Counted from the stretch's first letter, positions 15,833-24,031 are shown. The stretch is 64,000 nt of DNA from JANMDU01 sp031375105 (GCA_031375105.1 JANMHJ010000050.1:62001-126000); one strand, 5' to 3'. The notes: generated by a model from the letters alone, not told the origin. Made by a program: numbers and translations.

Positions 15833-16846
15833 TCACTTGGGCTGTTGAGGGGCGGTTTGCAGCGATGATAGCTTTTCGAGCAGGGCACGGGTGAACTCAT
15901 TGGGCAAGCTCACGCGCAGAGGCGCGGCGACGATGTGGCATTGCTGCGCAAGGGGTAATTTCCAGAGCTTGACAGCGTCTTTTTCGGTGCAAATCAGCCA
16001 TTGGCCGTTATTAAATGGGCGTAGTTTGCTACTAAAATCATAGTGATCTGGGAATGCGAGCGTCTCGCATAATTGCAAGCCGCGCTCGCGCAACATGCTG
16101 AAAAAACTTTCGGGGTTGGCGATGCCTGCTAAAGCGATCAGATTGTCTTGCGGTAGATCGGCGAGCGCCATGCGAGAGCCATCGGCATGCAAGGCATGGT
16201 CAGCGAGTTGGCGATGAATAACAAACCCCGTTTCAAAACCGCCGCGATGCAAGATGAAATCAACCACACGAGGCCATGCCTCGCGCAGGGGCCCCGCAGG
16301 CAGCAAGCGGCCATTGCCCACGCCGCGTTCGTCAAACACACAAATCTCGATATCGCGCTTCAAAGCCAGATGCTGCAAACCGTCGTCGCACAAGATCACA
16401 TTCGTTTCAGGATATGCAGCGAGCAAAGCTTGAGCGGCTTCCACGCGCTCAGATGCTACAAAAACAGGAGCACTCAGCGCAGATTTTATAAGGGCTGGTT
16501 CGTCACCTGATTCTGAAACGGGCGTATCTGGCAAGACTTCCAAGACATCTGAACCTTTGCGCCCATAACCGCGCGAGATGATGCCGCTCTTGTAGCCTTG
16601 CTGCGCCAAGAGCTTGGCGATTTCAATCACCACAGGCGTTTTCCCCGCGCCGCCTGCAACACAATTGCCCACCACGATCACGGGAACGCTGAGCTGGGTG
16701 CTGTTCATCACACGCGAGCTGTACAGCTTGCGCCGCAGTTTGACCAGAGCGCCGTAGATCCAACTGATATCGAGCAGAGCAGTGGACAGCCAATCTTTGC
16801 TGCCCGGTTTGTACCAAGCTTTTTGCAGCCGCTCAGAAAAGCTCAT
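15833..16846 (-). CDS. lpxK: Tetraacyldisaccharide 4'-kinase
   Basis: Phosphorylates the lipid A precursor at the 4' position on the inner membrane. The P-loop VVGNCVAGGAGKTP is at about residues 57-70; CDDGLQHLALKRD and ICTEKDAVKLW are family motifs; 337 residues is normal. Two segments are encoded by copies of the dispersed repeat: about residues 118-131 (ALIKSALSAPVFVA) and about 268-286 (between FPDH and the TEKDAVK motif). Both are in frame and the conserved motifs flanking them are intact, so the enzyme should work. Confidence 0.95.
   Translation of the reverse strand: MSFSERLQKAWYKPGSKDWLSTALLDISWIYGALVKLRRKLYSSRVMNSTQLSVPVIVVGNCVAGGAGKTPVVIEIAKLLAQQGYKSGIISRGYGRKGSDVLEVLPDTPVSESGDEPALIKSALSAPVFVASERVEAAQALLAAYPETNVILCDDGLQHLALKRDIEICVFDERGVGNGRLLPAGPLREAWPRVVDFILHRGGFETGFVIHRQLADHALHADGSRMALADLPQDNLIALAGIANPESFFSMLRERGLQLCETLAFPDHYDFSSKLRPFNNGQWLICTEKDAVKLWKLPLAQQCHIVAAPLRVSLPNEFTRALLEKLSSLQTAPQQPK
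15991..16046 (+). repeat. Dispersed repeat inside lpxK, C-terminal copy
   Basis: Reads AAATCAGCC, GGCCGTTATTAAA, GGCGTAGTTTGCTACTAAAA and CATAGTG. It aligns well with the reverse complement of the intergenic copy at 52256-52314. Confidence 0.75.
16454..16498 (-). repeat. Dispersed repeat inside lpxK, middle copy
   Basis: On the coding strand it reads CCCTTATAAAATCTGCGCTG, then AGTGCTCC and GTTTTTGTAGCA, close to the intergenic form CCGTTATAAAATCTGCGCAG. It is in the shared A........A reading register. Confidence 0.7.
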
Positions 16847-16866
16847 GGCAGCAGCATTTCAGGCGC

Positions 16867-17286
16867 TCACTTCGCCGCCGAAGGCTGCGTGGCAAACGTG
16901 ACCTGCTGCAAGCCCGCTCTGCGAGCCGCTTCCATCACGCTGATGACGGCTTGGTGCGTGGCCAGCGCGTCGGCGCTGATGATCACCACCGTGTCTTTGC
17001 CCGCCTTGGCCGCAGCCAAGAGCGCAGAAGAAATCGCATCCACGCTTTTGCCTTCCACAGTGGTTTTGTTGACGGCGTAGCGCCCGTCGCTGCTGACCGA
17101 GACGATCAGCTCTTTGGGGTAGTCGCGCTGTGCATCGGCATCGGCAGTGGGCAGTTTGAGCTGCATTTCAGTGAACTTGCTGTAAGTGGTAGAGAGCATC
17201 AAAAAGATGAGCACGACCAGCAGCACGTCAATGAAAGGAATCAGATTGATCTCGGGCTCTTCGCGGTTGGCGCGGCGGAAGTTCAT
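16867..17286 (-). CDS. exbD: Biopolymer transport protein ExbD
   Basis: A 139-residue inner-membrane protein with one N-terminal helix (INLIPFIDVLLVVLIFLML, about 14-33) containing the conserved proton-path Asp19, then a periplasmic domain. With ExbB it converts the proton gradient into TonB movement. Directly downstream of exbB (19 nt) and upstream of lpxK, the standard betaproteobacterial arrangement. It could energise the ZnuD-like receptor, though this is inferred. Confidence 0.95.
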   Translation of the reverse strand: MNFRRANREEPEINLIPFIDVLLVVLIFLMLSTTYSKFTEMQLKLPTADADAQRDYPKELIVSVSSDGRYAVNKTTVEGKSVDAISSALLAAAKAGKDTVVIISADALATHQAVISVMEAARRAGLQQVTFATQPSAAK

Positions 17287-17305
17287 GATGCGCTCCGATC
17301 AGGCT

Positions 17306-17956
17306 TCAATAGCCACCGTTGCGCATGGCCAGCAGATGCCGCACCATGCGATCCGCAGCGAGTTCGAGGGACAGCAAATAGCCATCGACACGAGCGCGGA
17401 AATAGCGCCAGAAGATCAGTGCTGGAATGGCGATGATGAGGCCAAAGGCGGTGTTGTACAGCGCAATCGAGATGCCATGCGCGAGTTGCGCGGGATTGGC
17501 GCCCGAGCCGCCCACGCCGCCACCACCCGCACCACTTTGTGCGCCAAAAATTTCAATCATGCCGATCACAGTGCCAAGCAGGCCGAGCAGGGGTGCAGCC
17601 GATGCAATCGTCGCAATCGCAGGCAGGTAGCGCTCAAGCTGCGCCGTGACGCGGCGGCCTGCGCCCTCCATCGTGTTGCGCAGCTCTTCCTCGGAGCAAC
17701 GCGGGTTGCTGGCCAGCGCGCGCATGCCGCTGGCCAAAATGCTGCCCATAGCGGAGTTGGCTTCCAGTTGGTTGACCACATCGGGCGTGGGCAAGCCTTG
17801 GCGAGAGACGGCGATGGCTTCGTCTAAGAGTTTGGGCGGCACAACTTTGGTGGTTTTGAGGGCTACGAAGCGCTCGATCACGAGCGCCAGCCCGAGGATG
17901 GAGCAGGCAATCAGCGGCCAAATCGGCCAGCCAGCGGCTTGTATGATCGAGAGCAC
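17306..17956 (-). CDS. exbB: MotA/TolQ/ExbB proton channel protein
   Basis: About 216 residues with three membrane helices (about 10-30, 122-150 and 175-197) and the family segment ASAAPLLGLLGTVIGMI. I set the start at GTG 17956, preceded by AAAGGAG at normal distance; a longer frame from 18115 would overlap the divergent xseA. A Gly-rich run (GAGGGGVGGSG) sits in the loop between helices 2 and 3. First gene of the - strand block that ends with adk. Confidence 0.93.
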   Translation of the reverse strand: MLSIIQAAGWPIWPLIACSILGLALVIERFVALKTTKVVPPKLLDEAIAVSRQGLPTPDVVNQLEANSAMGSILASGMRALASNPRCSEEELRNTMEGAGRRVTAQLERYLPAIATIASAAPLLGLLGTVIGMIEIFGAQSGAGGGGVGGSGANPAQLAHGISIALYNTAFGLIIAIPALIFWRYFRARVDGYLLSLELAADRMVRHLLAMRNGGY

Positions 17957-17971
17957 AACAGTTCTCCTTTT

Positions 17972-18012
17972 GTATACCGACATTATGCGCGATGATGCTA
18001 TCGTTTTTGAAG
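17972..18012 (+). repeat. Possible dispersed repeat at the xseA start (weak)
   Basis: TATACCGACATTATGCGC, then ATGCTATC and TTTTTGAAGC follow the order and spacing of the repeat but with several mismatches. It would contain the xseA start codon. It also overlaps the exbB promoter region. Confidence 0.4.
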
Positions 18013-19307
18013 CCCCCGGATCAAACAGAGTCTGGGCTGTGGGCGCACTCGTGCGGGCGGTGGCAGATGCGCTGGAGGCGCGGTTTAACCCGGTGAGCGT
18101 CAAAGGCGAGATCACTGGTTTTTCCCGCGCGGCCAGCGGGCACTGCTATTTTTCTTTGAAAGACGAGGCGGGGCAGATCCGCTGCGCGATGTTTCGCCGC
18201 GCCGCGACTCTGATGGATTTTTCGCCCAAGGAAGGCGATTTGGTGGAGCTGCGCGCTCGCATCAGCATTTATGAGCCGCGCGGCGACTTGCAGCTGATTG
18301 TGGAGAGTTTGCAAAAGGCCGGGCAGGGCGCTTGGTTTGAGCAATTTCTCAGGTTGAAGGCCAAACTGGAAGCAGAGGGGTTGTTTGATGCGGCCCGCAA
18401 ACGATCAATACCGATTGCACCGCGCGGCATTGGGCTTGTGACATCGAGTGGTGCAGCCGCTTTGCAAGATGTGGCTTCAGCGTTGGCTCGGCGCGTGCCG
18501 CATATCCCGGTGTGGCTTGCGCCAGCATCGGTGCAAGGTGCGTCTGCACCGGGCGAACTGGTACAAGCGCTACAAAAACTATATCAAACTATTGAGGATT
18601 CACAAGGGGAACAAGCCCATTTTTCTTCACAAGCGCCGCACATTGACGTGATCTTGCTGGTGCGCGGCGGTGGCTCGATAGAAGACCTATCCGCCTTTAA
18701 CAACGAGGCCTTGGCGCGCACCATCGCAGAGTGCCCCGTGCCCCTGATCAGTGGCGTGGGCCATGAGACGGATTTCACCATCGCCGATTTTGTGGCCGAT
18801 CTGCGCGCCCCCACGCCGACTGCCGCCGCTGAGCTTTGCGCTACAGACCGCAGCCTTTGGCTTGGCGCTGCCGACCTCATGCGGGAGCGCTTGAATGATG
18901 CGCTGCAAGACGCACTCGACGCGCAAGCTCAGCGCGTGGACATTGCTGCTCGCCGCTTGGCTCGCCCGAGTGACGTGCTCGGCGAACAGCGCCTAGGTTT
19001 GCAACATTTGGCGTTTTCATTGAAACAGCAATTGCTATCATTTCAGGAGCGTACTACGCAGGATCTACTTCGGTTAGAGCTCGATTTCTCTCAGAAAATC
19101 AGCTTAGTCATCAATCTAGCGCACCAGCGCCACCAACGCGCCGCGCAAGCTCTCGAACACTTAAGCCCGCAGCGCGTGCTGGAGCGCGGCTACGCTGTGT
19201 TGCAAAGCGAGGGCGGCCAAGTCATCAAAAGCCGCGAGCAAACCCATCCCGGCCAAGCCATCACCGCCCGTTTGGCAGATGGCGAAATTGCGCTGTCGGT
19301 GCAATAG
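17985..19307 (+). CDS. xseA: Exodeoxyribonuclease VII large subunit
   Basis: Large subunit of exonuclease VII, which degrades single-stranded DNA into oligonucleotides. An OB-fold (RVWAVGALVRAV, VKGEITGFSRAASGHCYFSLKD, about 1-100) precedes the catalytic domain with TSSGAAALQD, LVRGGGSIEDLSAFN and VGHETDFTIADFVADLRAPTPTAAAE, then a coiled-coil region. At 440 residues it is near the usual length. Two stretches (about 195-214 and 349-368) are encoded by copies of the repeat read in the same frame. No xseB is in the window. Confidence 0.95.
   Translation: MRDDAIVFEAPGSNRVWAVGALVRAVADALEARFNPVSVKGEITGFSRAASGHCYFSLKDEAGQIRCAMFRRAATLMDFSPKEGDLVELRARISIYEPRGDLQLIVESLQKAGQGAWFEQFLRLKAKLEAEGLFDAARKRSIPIAPRGIGLVTSSGAAALQDVASALARRVPHIPVWLAPASVQGASAPGELVQALQKLYQTIEDSQGEQAHFSSQAPHIDVILLVRGGGSIEDLSAFNNEALARTIAECPVPLISGVGHETDFTIADFVADLRAPTPTAAAELCATDRSLWLGAADLMRERLNDALQDALDAQAQRVDIAARRLARPSDVLGEQRLGLQHLAFSLKQQLLSFQERTTQDLLRLELDFSQKISLVINLAHQRHQRAAQALEHLSPQRVLERGYAVLQSEGGQVIKSREQTHPGQAITARLADGEIALSVQ
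18568..18626 (-). repeat. Dispersed repeat inside xseA, first copy
   Basis: Reads GCGCTACAAAAACTATATC, AAACTATTGAGGATT, AAGGGGAA and AAGCCCATTTTT, following the intergenic copy at 52256-52314 block by block. Encodes ALQKLYQTIEDSQGEQAHFS in a loop before the LVRGGGSIEDL motif. Confidence 0.65.
19031..19088 (-). repeat. Dispersed repeat inside xseA, second copy
   Basis: Reads TTGCTATCATTTCAGGAGCG, ACTACGCAGGATCTA, TTCGGTTA and GATTTC. It is in the same reading frame as the other xseA copy and falls in the coiled-coil region. Confidence 0.6.
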
Positions 19308-19365
19308 GCTCCTATACGACAACAGGGGCTTTGCTGCCCATGAAAATACAGCCACACAAGCTATC

Positions 19366-19371
19366 TACAAT
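19366..19371 (+). promoter_or_regulatory. Likely sodB -10 element
   Basis: TACAAT stands 39 nt before the sodB start, with AGAGG close to the ATG at 19411. No good -35 is visible, so an activator or alternative contacts may be needed. Confidence 0.35.
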
Positions 19372-19410
19372 TGAGCGTTCGATCCATTTACCACTCTAGA
19401 GGAAACCACC

Positions 19411-19992
19411 ATGGAACACACCCTGCCCGCCCTGCCTTACGCGATTGACTCACTCGCCCCGCACTACAGTCAAGAAACGCTGGAATTTCACCACGGCAAG
19501 CACCACAACGCCTATGTCGTCAACCTCAACAACCTGCAAAAAGGCACTGAGTTTGAAGCCAAGAGCTTGGAAGACATCATCAAGTCCAGCTCCGGCGGCA
19601 TTTACAACAACAGCGCCCAAATCTGGAACCACACCTTCTTTTGGAGCTGCATGAAGCCCGCCGGCGGCGGCGAGCCATCCGGTGCACTGGCAACGGCGAT
19701 CAGCGCCAAATGGGGCAACTATGCTGCTTTCAAAGAAGCCTTCGTCAAAAGCGCGGTGGGCAACTTCGGCTCCGGCTGGACGTGGCTCGTGAAAAAACCA
19801 GACGGCTCAGTAGACATCGTCAACACCGGCGCAGCCGGCACACCGCTGACAACAGCAGACAAAGCCCTGCTCACGGTGGATGTGTGGGAACACGCCTACT
19901 ACATCGACTACCGCAACATGCGCCCCAAATTTGTCGAGACTTTCCTCTCGAATTTGGTGAACTGGGAGTTTGCTGAGAAGAACTTTGCTTGA
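19411..19992 (+). CDS. sodB: Iron superoxide dismutase
   Basis: Converts superoxide to hydrogen peroxide and oxygen in the cytoplasm. Metal ligands are seen as His27 (LEFHHGKHH), His near residue 74 (WNHTFFW), and Asp and His in DVWEHAYYIDY. The pattern AQIWNHTFFW and the length of 193 residues point to the iron-type enzyme, but metal choice is not certain from sequence. It has its own terminator and a -10-like TACAAT at 19366. Confidence 0.96.
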   Translation: MEHTLPALPYAIDSLAPHYSQETLEFHHGKHHNAYVVNLNNLQKGTEFEAKSLEDIIKSSSGGIYNNSAQIWNHTFFWSCMKPAGGGEPSGALATAISAKWGNYAAFKEAFVKSAVGNFGSGWTWLVKKPDGSVDIVNTGAAGTPLTTADKALLTVDVWEHAYYIDYRNMRPKFVETFLSNLVNWEFAEKNFA

Positions 19993-20010
19993 AGTGTTGC
20001 AGCTTCTGAA

Positions 20011-20041
20011 TAAAAAAACCGGCTGCGAGGCCGGTTTTTTT
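20011..20041 (+). terminator. sodB intrinsic terminator
   Basis: CCGGC and GCCGG pair around a 6-nt loop, with A7 before and T8 after the stem extending it. It stands about 20 nt after the sodB stop. Confidence 0.92.
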
Positions 20042-20063
20042 ATATCAAGATCAAGCGCGAAAG

Positions 20064-20100
20064 TTGTACAGATTGAATTTCAGAAATTCAATCTGTACAA
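20064..20100. repeat. Perfect 37-bp inverted repeat
   Basis: TTGTACAGATTGAATTTC and its exact complement flank a single central base. It lies between the sodB terminator and the stop codon of the convergent aldehyde dehydrogenase gene. It could be a terminator for the - strand gene without a T-tract, or a protein-binding site. Confidence 0.85.
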
Positions 20101-20102
20101 GA

Positions 20103-21536
20103 TCAGCCGTGCTTGATCGCCACCGTCTTGATTTGCGTAAACCCGTAAAGTGCCTCAAACCCTTTCTCGCGTCCGTAGCCTGAAGACTTCATGCCGCCAA
20201 AGGGCAGCTCTACGCCGCCGCCTGCGCCATAGTTGTTGATGAAGACTTGACCACTCTTGATGCGTTTGGCTAGGCGCAACTGACGCGAGCCGTCGCGCGT
20301 CCACAAGCCAGCGACCAAGCCGAATTGCGTTGCATTGGCGATGCGCACTGCATCGTCTTCGTCTTTAAATTTCATCGCGCAGAGTACGGGGCCGAAGATT
20401 TCTTCTTGGGCCAAGCGATGCTGCACGGGTACATCGCGCAAGAGCGTTGGCGCTTGGTAGTAGCCGCTCTCGGGCGCTTCGTCCACGACTTTGCCTTGCG
20501 CCACCATCGGGATACCAGCCACTTGCGCGTCAGATAGAAAATCCCACACGCGCTGCTGCTGGCTTTGCCGGATCAAAGGGCCTAAATCCAAATCCATCGC
20601 GGGCGGGCCAGCGCGCAGATTCTCAAAGGCTGCGCCTAAGCGCTCCAGCACATTCTCGTAAATCAGATCATGAACCAGAAGCCGCGAGCCAGCGGAGCAG
20701 GTCTGCCCCGCGTTTTGCACAATCGCATTGATGATCACGGGCAACGCGGCATCCAAATCCGCATCAGCAAACACGATTTGCGGGCTTTTGCCGCCCAGCT
20801 CCAGCGTGACCGGGCAATGCCGCTCGGCAGCGACTTGGCTGATGATCGTGCCCACACGCGGGCTGCCGGTGAAGCTGATGTGGTCAATGCCCGGATGCCG
20901 CGCTATTTGATCGCCCACTTCATGGCCTAAGCCGGTAACGATATTGATCGCGCCAGCAGGAAAGCCCACATCAGCAGCCAACTGCGCCACGCGCAACAGC
21001 GAGAGGCAAGCATCTTCCGAAGGTTTGACCACGCAGACATTGCCCGCCGCTAGCGCACCGCCCACGCTGCGGCCAAAAATCTGCATCGGGTAGTTCCAAG
21101 GAATGATGTTGCCCACCACGCCAAAGGCTTCGCGCCAAGTGAACACGCTGTAGCCATTTTGATAAGGAATCGTCTCGCCCATCAGCTTGTCTGCCGCGCC
21201 TGCGTAAAACTCAAAATACCGCGCCAGCGCCGCGGCATCTGCTTTGGCCTGCTTGACGGGTTTACCGCAATCGCGCTGCTCAATTGCAGCCAGTTCATCG
21301 GCATGCTCAGCCACTTTCATAGACAGCTTCATGAGCAAGCGCCCACGCTCGGCAGCGGTGACGTGTTGCCACACATCTTCATAGCAAGTGCGAGCCGATG
21401 TCACCGCTGCATCGACATCTTGCGCCGTACCGCGTGCGATGTGTTCATACACCTCGCCTGTTGCTGGATCGGTCATGGGCAGGACTTGGCCGCTGGAAGA
21501 AGGCGTGGGGTGGTTGTGGATGAAGTGGTTTTGCAT
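20103..21536 (-). CDS. NAD(P)-dependent aldehyde dehydrogenase
   Basis: A 477-residue enzyme of the ALDH superfamily. Catalytic Glu is in TLELGGKSPQIVF and catalytic Cys in NAGQTCSAGSRLLV; IIPWNYPMQ and FTGSPRVG belong to the cofactor site. Closest in feel to betaine aldehyde and gamma-aminobutyraldehyde dehydrogenases, but the substrate cannot be set from sequence. No pathway genes are next to it; the 37-bp inverted repeat stands at its 3' end. Confidence 0.93.
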   Translation of the reverse strand: MQNHFIHNHPTPSSSGQVLPMTDPATGEVYEHIARGTAQDVDAAVTSARTCYEDVWQHVTAAERGRLLMKLSMKVAEHADELAAIEQRDCGKPVKQAKADAAALARYFEFYAGAADKLMGETIPYQNGYSVFTWREAFGVVGNIIPWNYPMQIFGRSVGGALAAGNVCVVKPSEDACLSLLRVAQLAADVGFPAGAINIVTGLGHEVGDQIARHPGIDHISFTGSPRVGTIISQVAAERHCPVTLELGGKSPQIVFADADLDAALPVIINAIVQNAGQTCSAGSRLLVHDLIYENVLERLGAAFENLRAGPPAMDLDLGPLIRQSQQQRVWDFLSDAQVAGIPMVAQGKVVDEAPESGYYQAPTLLRDVPVQHRLAQEEIFGPVLCAMKFKDEDDAVRIANATQFGLVAGLWTRDGSRQLRLAKRIKSGQVFINNYGAGGGVELPFGGMKSSGYGREKGFEALYGFTQIKTVAIKHG

Positions 21537-21668
21537 GTGGAAATTGTAGGCTCAGAGCCAGGCTCATGCCCGATATGTGTCAGCGGCTGCATCGTGTTTG
21601 ATGAACACCCACCAGCCAAGTGGCAATCAACACATGTCACAGAGATTTAATAATAATTAACTACATTC

Positions 21669-21688
21669 AACTTTTGTATACAAAGGTT
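21669..21688. promoter_or_regulatory. 20-bp near-palindrome over a -10-like box
   Basis: AACTTTTGTATACAAAGGTT reads the same on both strands except for one position in each arm. It contains TATACA (21677-21682) and stands 8 nt before the ATG at 21696. It looks like an operator placed over a promoter, or a short leader hairpin. Confidence 0.45.
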
Positions 21689-21695
21689 GCCTGCA

Positions 21696-22400
21696 ATGTT
21701 GCTAGCAAAGACAGAGAAATCGAAGCTGATGCTCATCCAACGCGATGCAAGCCTGGGAGCTAAAGATCGGCAGATTCTGATCATGTGCAATGGCATCCGA
21801 ACCTATAGCGAACTCGTTGACATGCTCGGGCAGGATGTCAAGCCTATTTTGGATCGATTCATCAAGACCGGCTTGTTGATGGATGCCTCGCAGGCATTGA
21901 AAAACAACGCGGGCGTCTTCAGTCAAACGGGTACTTTTTACGCTTCAGATTTTCCGAATTCTGGTGCTAGCAAATCGGCAGGTGTGCGAAGCAGGCTGCT
22001 TCAAACCCATGTGGCTGCACCGAGTTCAAGGACTGCGCCCCTCGCCACGGATCGCGCTCCTTTGGCGACTGAGCAAGATCAACCTGCCAGTACGAACAAC
22101 CGAGGCAAGCGATCCATTGCCGCTTCCAAGATGTACATGATCAATCTCTTGCAAATGCACCGTGACTTGGATTCCTCCACGTTGGCTGTGAATATTCATA
22201 CCAGTGAAGATGAGCAACAGTTGGTGGCTTGTATCTTGGCCTCTTTGCGATTCATCACTCGAAAAGCGGGGCTGGCGTATGGCAAACGCGTTGCAGAGCA
22301 ATTGAGCAATATTCTGCCCGAGGCCTATCTGCCCGATCTTGATGCTTTCACCAACGAATACTTGCTGGAGCAGCCATCGATTGTGGTGACAGAGCGTTGA
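21696..22400 (+). CDS. Hypothetical protein with N-terminal winged-helix-like part
   Basis: About 234 residues from ATG 21696 (a TTG at 21687 is less likely). Residues 1-70 (DRQILIMCNGIRTYSELVDM, then LDRFIKTGLLMD) look like a winged helix of the kind found at the end of some response regulators. A Ser/Pro/Ala-rich linker follows (about 85-140), then a helical C-terminal domain beginning MYMINLLQMH. I do not recognise the family. It is monocistronic, with a near-palindrome at its promoter. Confidence 0.7.
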   Translation: MLLAKTEKSKLMLIQRDASLGAKDRQILIMCNGIRTYSELVDMLGQDVKPILDRFIKTGLLMDASQALKNNAGVFSQTGTFYASDFPNSGASKSAGVRSRLLQTHVAAPSSRTAPLATDRAPLATEQDQPASTNNRGKRSIAASKMYMINLLQMHRDLDSSTLAVNIHTSEDEQQLVACILASLRFITRKAGLAYGKRVAEQLSNILPEAYLPDLDAFTNEYLLEQPSIVVTER

Positions 22401-22402
22401 GA

Positions 22403-23005
22403 TCAGCGCGGTTTATCTAACTGATACAACAATTGCGCCTTCACTTCCGGCCATTCGCCCTTGGTGAGGCTGTACATCACGGTATCGCGGATCGTGCCGT
22501 CTCGGCGCAGCGCGTGGCCTCGAACGATGCCGTCTTTGCGTGCGCCAAGGCGTTCGATAGCTTGCTGGCTGGCAAAGTTGAAATTGTCAGTGCGCCAGCC
22601 GACCACGTTGCATTGCAGTGCTTCAAAAGCATGCGTCATGAGCAGCAGCTTGGCTGTGGTGTTGACAGCTGAGCGCTGCACGCTTTTGGCATACCAGGTG
22701 TAGCCAATCTCTAAGCGGCGCACAGCGGGCAAGATGTCGTGATAACTGCTCGATCCGAGCACGCGGCCTGTGGCATCGTCGATCACTGCAAATGCGAAGC
22801 GATCTGTCATTTTGTGAGCCGCTTCAATATAGGCGCGAACGTTTTCTGGCTCGGGCACAGAAGTGATGCGCAGCTTCCATAGCTCGCCATCTATCGCCGC
22901 CTGACGCAAGCCATCTTCATGCGCGAGTGCGAGCGGCTCTAGGCGTACGCCGCGCAGACTGAGGGTGACCGGCGTGACGAACGGGGTGGCTACGATGAAA
23001 TTCAT
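22403..23005 (-). CDS. GNAT family N-acetyltransferase, RimJ/RimL-like
   Basis: A 200-residue acetyltransferase. GNAT motifs are seen in FAFAVIDDATGRVLGSSSY, RRLEIGYTWYAKSVQRSAVN and LQCNVVGWRTDNFNFASQQA, typical of the RimJ/RimL branch that acetylates protein N-termini, amino groups or small molecules. Target unknown. A repeat copy fills the whole gap between it and the MoxR gene upstream. Confidence 0.9.
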   Translation of the reverse strand: MNFIVATPFVTPVTLSLRGVRLEPLALAHEDGLRQAAIDGELWKLRITSVPEPENVRAYIEAAHKMTDRFAFAVIDDATGRVLGSSSYHDILPAVRRLEIGYTWYAKSVQRSAVNTTAKLLLMTHAFEALQCNVVGWRTDNFNFASQQAIERLGARKDGIVRGHALRRDGTIRDTVMYSLTKGEWPEVKAQLLYQLDKPR

Positions 23006-23055
23006 ATGCTATTAAGTTATGAGCAAACTATGCAGATAATATAACGGCTATCGGC
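23006..23055 (-). repeat. Dispersed repeat, intergenic (MoxR/GNAT)
   Basis: Reads TGCTATTAAGTTATGAGCA, AACTATGCAGATAATATAACGG and GCC in separated blocks along the + strand. It begins right at the GNAT start codon and reaches into the stop codon (23048-23050) of the MoxR gene. Confidence 0.85.
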
Positions 23056-23902
23056 CTCTTTGGTTCATAAAAACCAGTTTTTCAAAGAGCGTCACATCCT
23101 GCTCGTTTTTGAGCAATGCGCCGACCAGTGGCGGTACGGCGATTTTGTCGTCTTTACTGTGCAGCGCATCCAGCGGAATGTCTTCTGCCACGAGCAGTTT
23201 GATCCAATCCAGTAGCTCGGAGGTGGAGGGCTTTTTCTTGATACCGGGCAGATTGCGCACGTCGTAAAACGTTTTCATCGCCGCGCCGAGCAGCTCTTTT
23301 TTCAAGCCGGGGAAATGCACGTCCACGATCTGCTGCATCGTCTGTGCTTCTGGGAATTTGATGTAGTGGAAGAAACAGCGGCGCAGAAAGGCATCGGGCA
23401 GCTCTTTTTCGTTGTTCGATGTGATGAAGACCAGCGGGCGGGTTTTGGCTTTGATCATCTCGCGCGTCTCGTAGCAGTAAAACTCCATCCGGTCGATCTC
23501 GCGAAGCAAATCGTTGGGGATTTCGATGTCGGCTTTGTCGATTTCATCAATCAACAGCGCCATCGGCTCTTCGGCGGTGAATGCCTGCCACAGGACGCCT
23601 TTGATGATGTAGTTGTGAATATTCTTCACCCGCTCACCGCCATCCAAATCAGACATCTGAGAATCGCGCAGACGGCTCACGGCATCGTATTCATACAAGC
23701 CTTGCTGCGCCTTGGTGGTGGATTTCACATGCCACTGCAAGAGCGGCATTTTCAAAGCGGCAGCCACTTCTTCGGCCAGCATGGTTTTACCCGTGCCAGG
23801 CTCGCCCTTGATGAGCAAAGGACGCTTCAGTGTGATGGCGGCATTGACTGCCAGCATCAGGTCGGGGGTGGCTACGTAGCCTTGGGAGCCTTGGAATTTC
23901 AT
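23048..23902 (-). CDS. MoxR-type AAA+ ATPase
   Basis: A 284-residue ATPase with Walker A GEPGTGKTMLAEE (about 37-49), Walker B MALLIDEIDKAD, the sensor-1 region FITSNNEKELPDAFLRR and a C-terminal lid. MoxR ATPases work with VWA proteins to remodel or load metals into enzymes. The CoxE-like VWA protein at 1654-2844 is the only partner in the window. The stop codon is within a repeat copy. Confidence 0.93.
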   Translation of the reverse strand: MKFQGSQGYVATPDLMLAVNAAITLKRPLLIKGEPGTGKTMLAEEVAAALKMPLLQWHVKSTTKAQQGLYEYDAVSRLRDSQMSDLDGGERVKNIHNYIIKGVLWQAFTAEEPMALLIDEIDKADIEIPNDLLREIDRMEFYCYETREMIKAKTRPLVFITSNNEKELPDAFLRRCFFHYIKFPEAQTMQQIVDVHFPGLKKELLGAAMKTFYDVRNLPGIKKKPSTSELLDWIKLLVAEDIPLDALHSKDDKIAVPPLVGALLKNEQDVTLFEKLVFMNQRGR

Positions 23903-24031
23903 AGATGTGCCGTGCTGACGATCAGGGAGTGCCCCTTAGCGCCGGATATAATCAGAGGTTGAGTTTTTTGACGCGTGCTTGCTGCCGAAATGGCGGTTGC
24001 AAGCCCAGCGTCCCTCCATTCTGTACGCAAA

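Noticed and set aside
15619..15900. Upstream start at 15900 for the Trm112 gene
   Set aside because: It would overlap lpxK by 68 nt and add residues not expected in the family; ATG 15825 fits better.
17306..18115. Upstream start at 18115 for exbB
   Set aside because: It would overlap the divergent xseA; GTG 17956 has a good Shine-Dalgarno and gives the family length.
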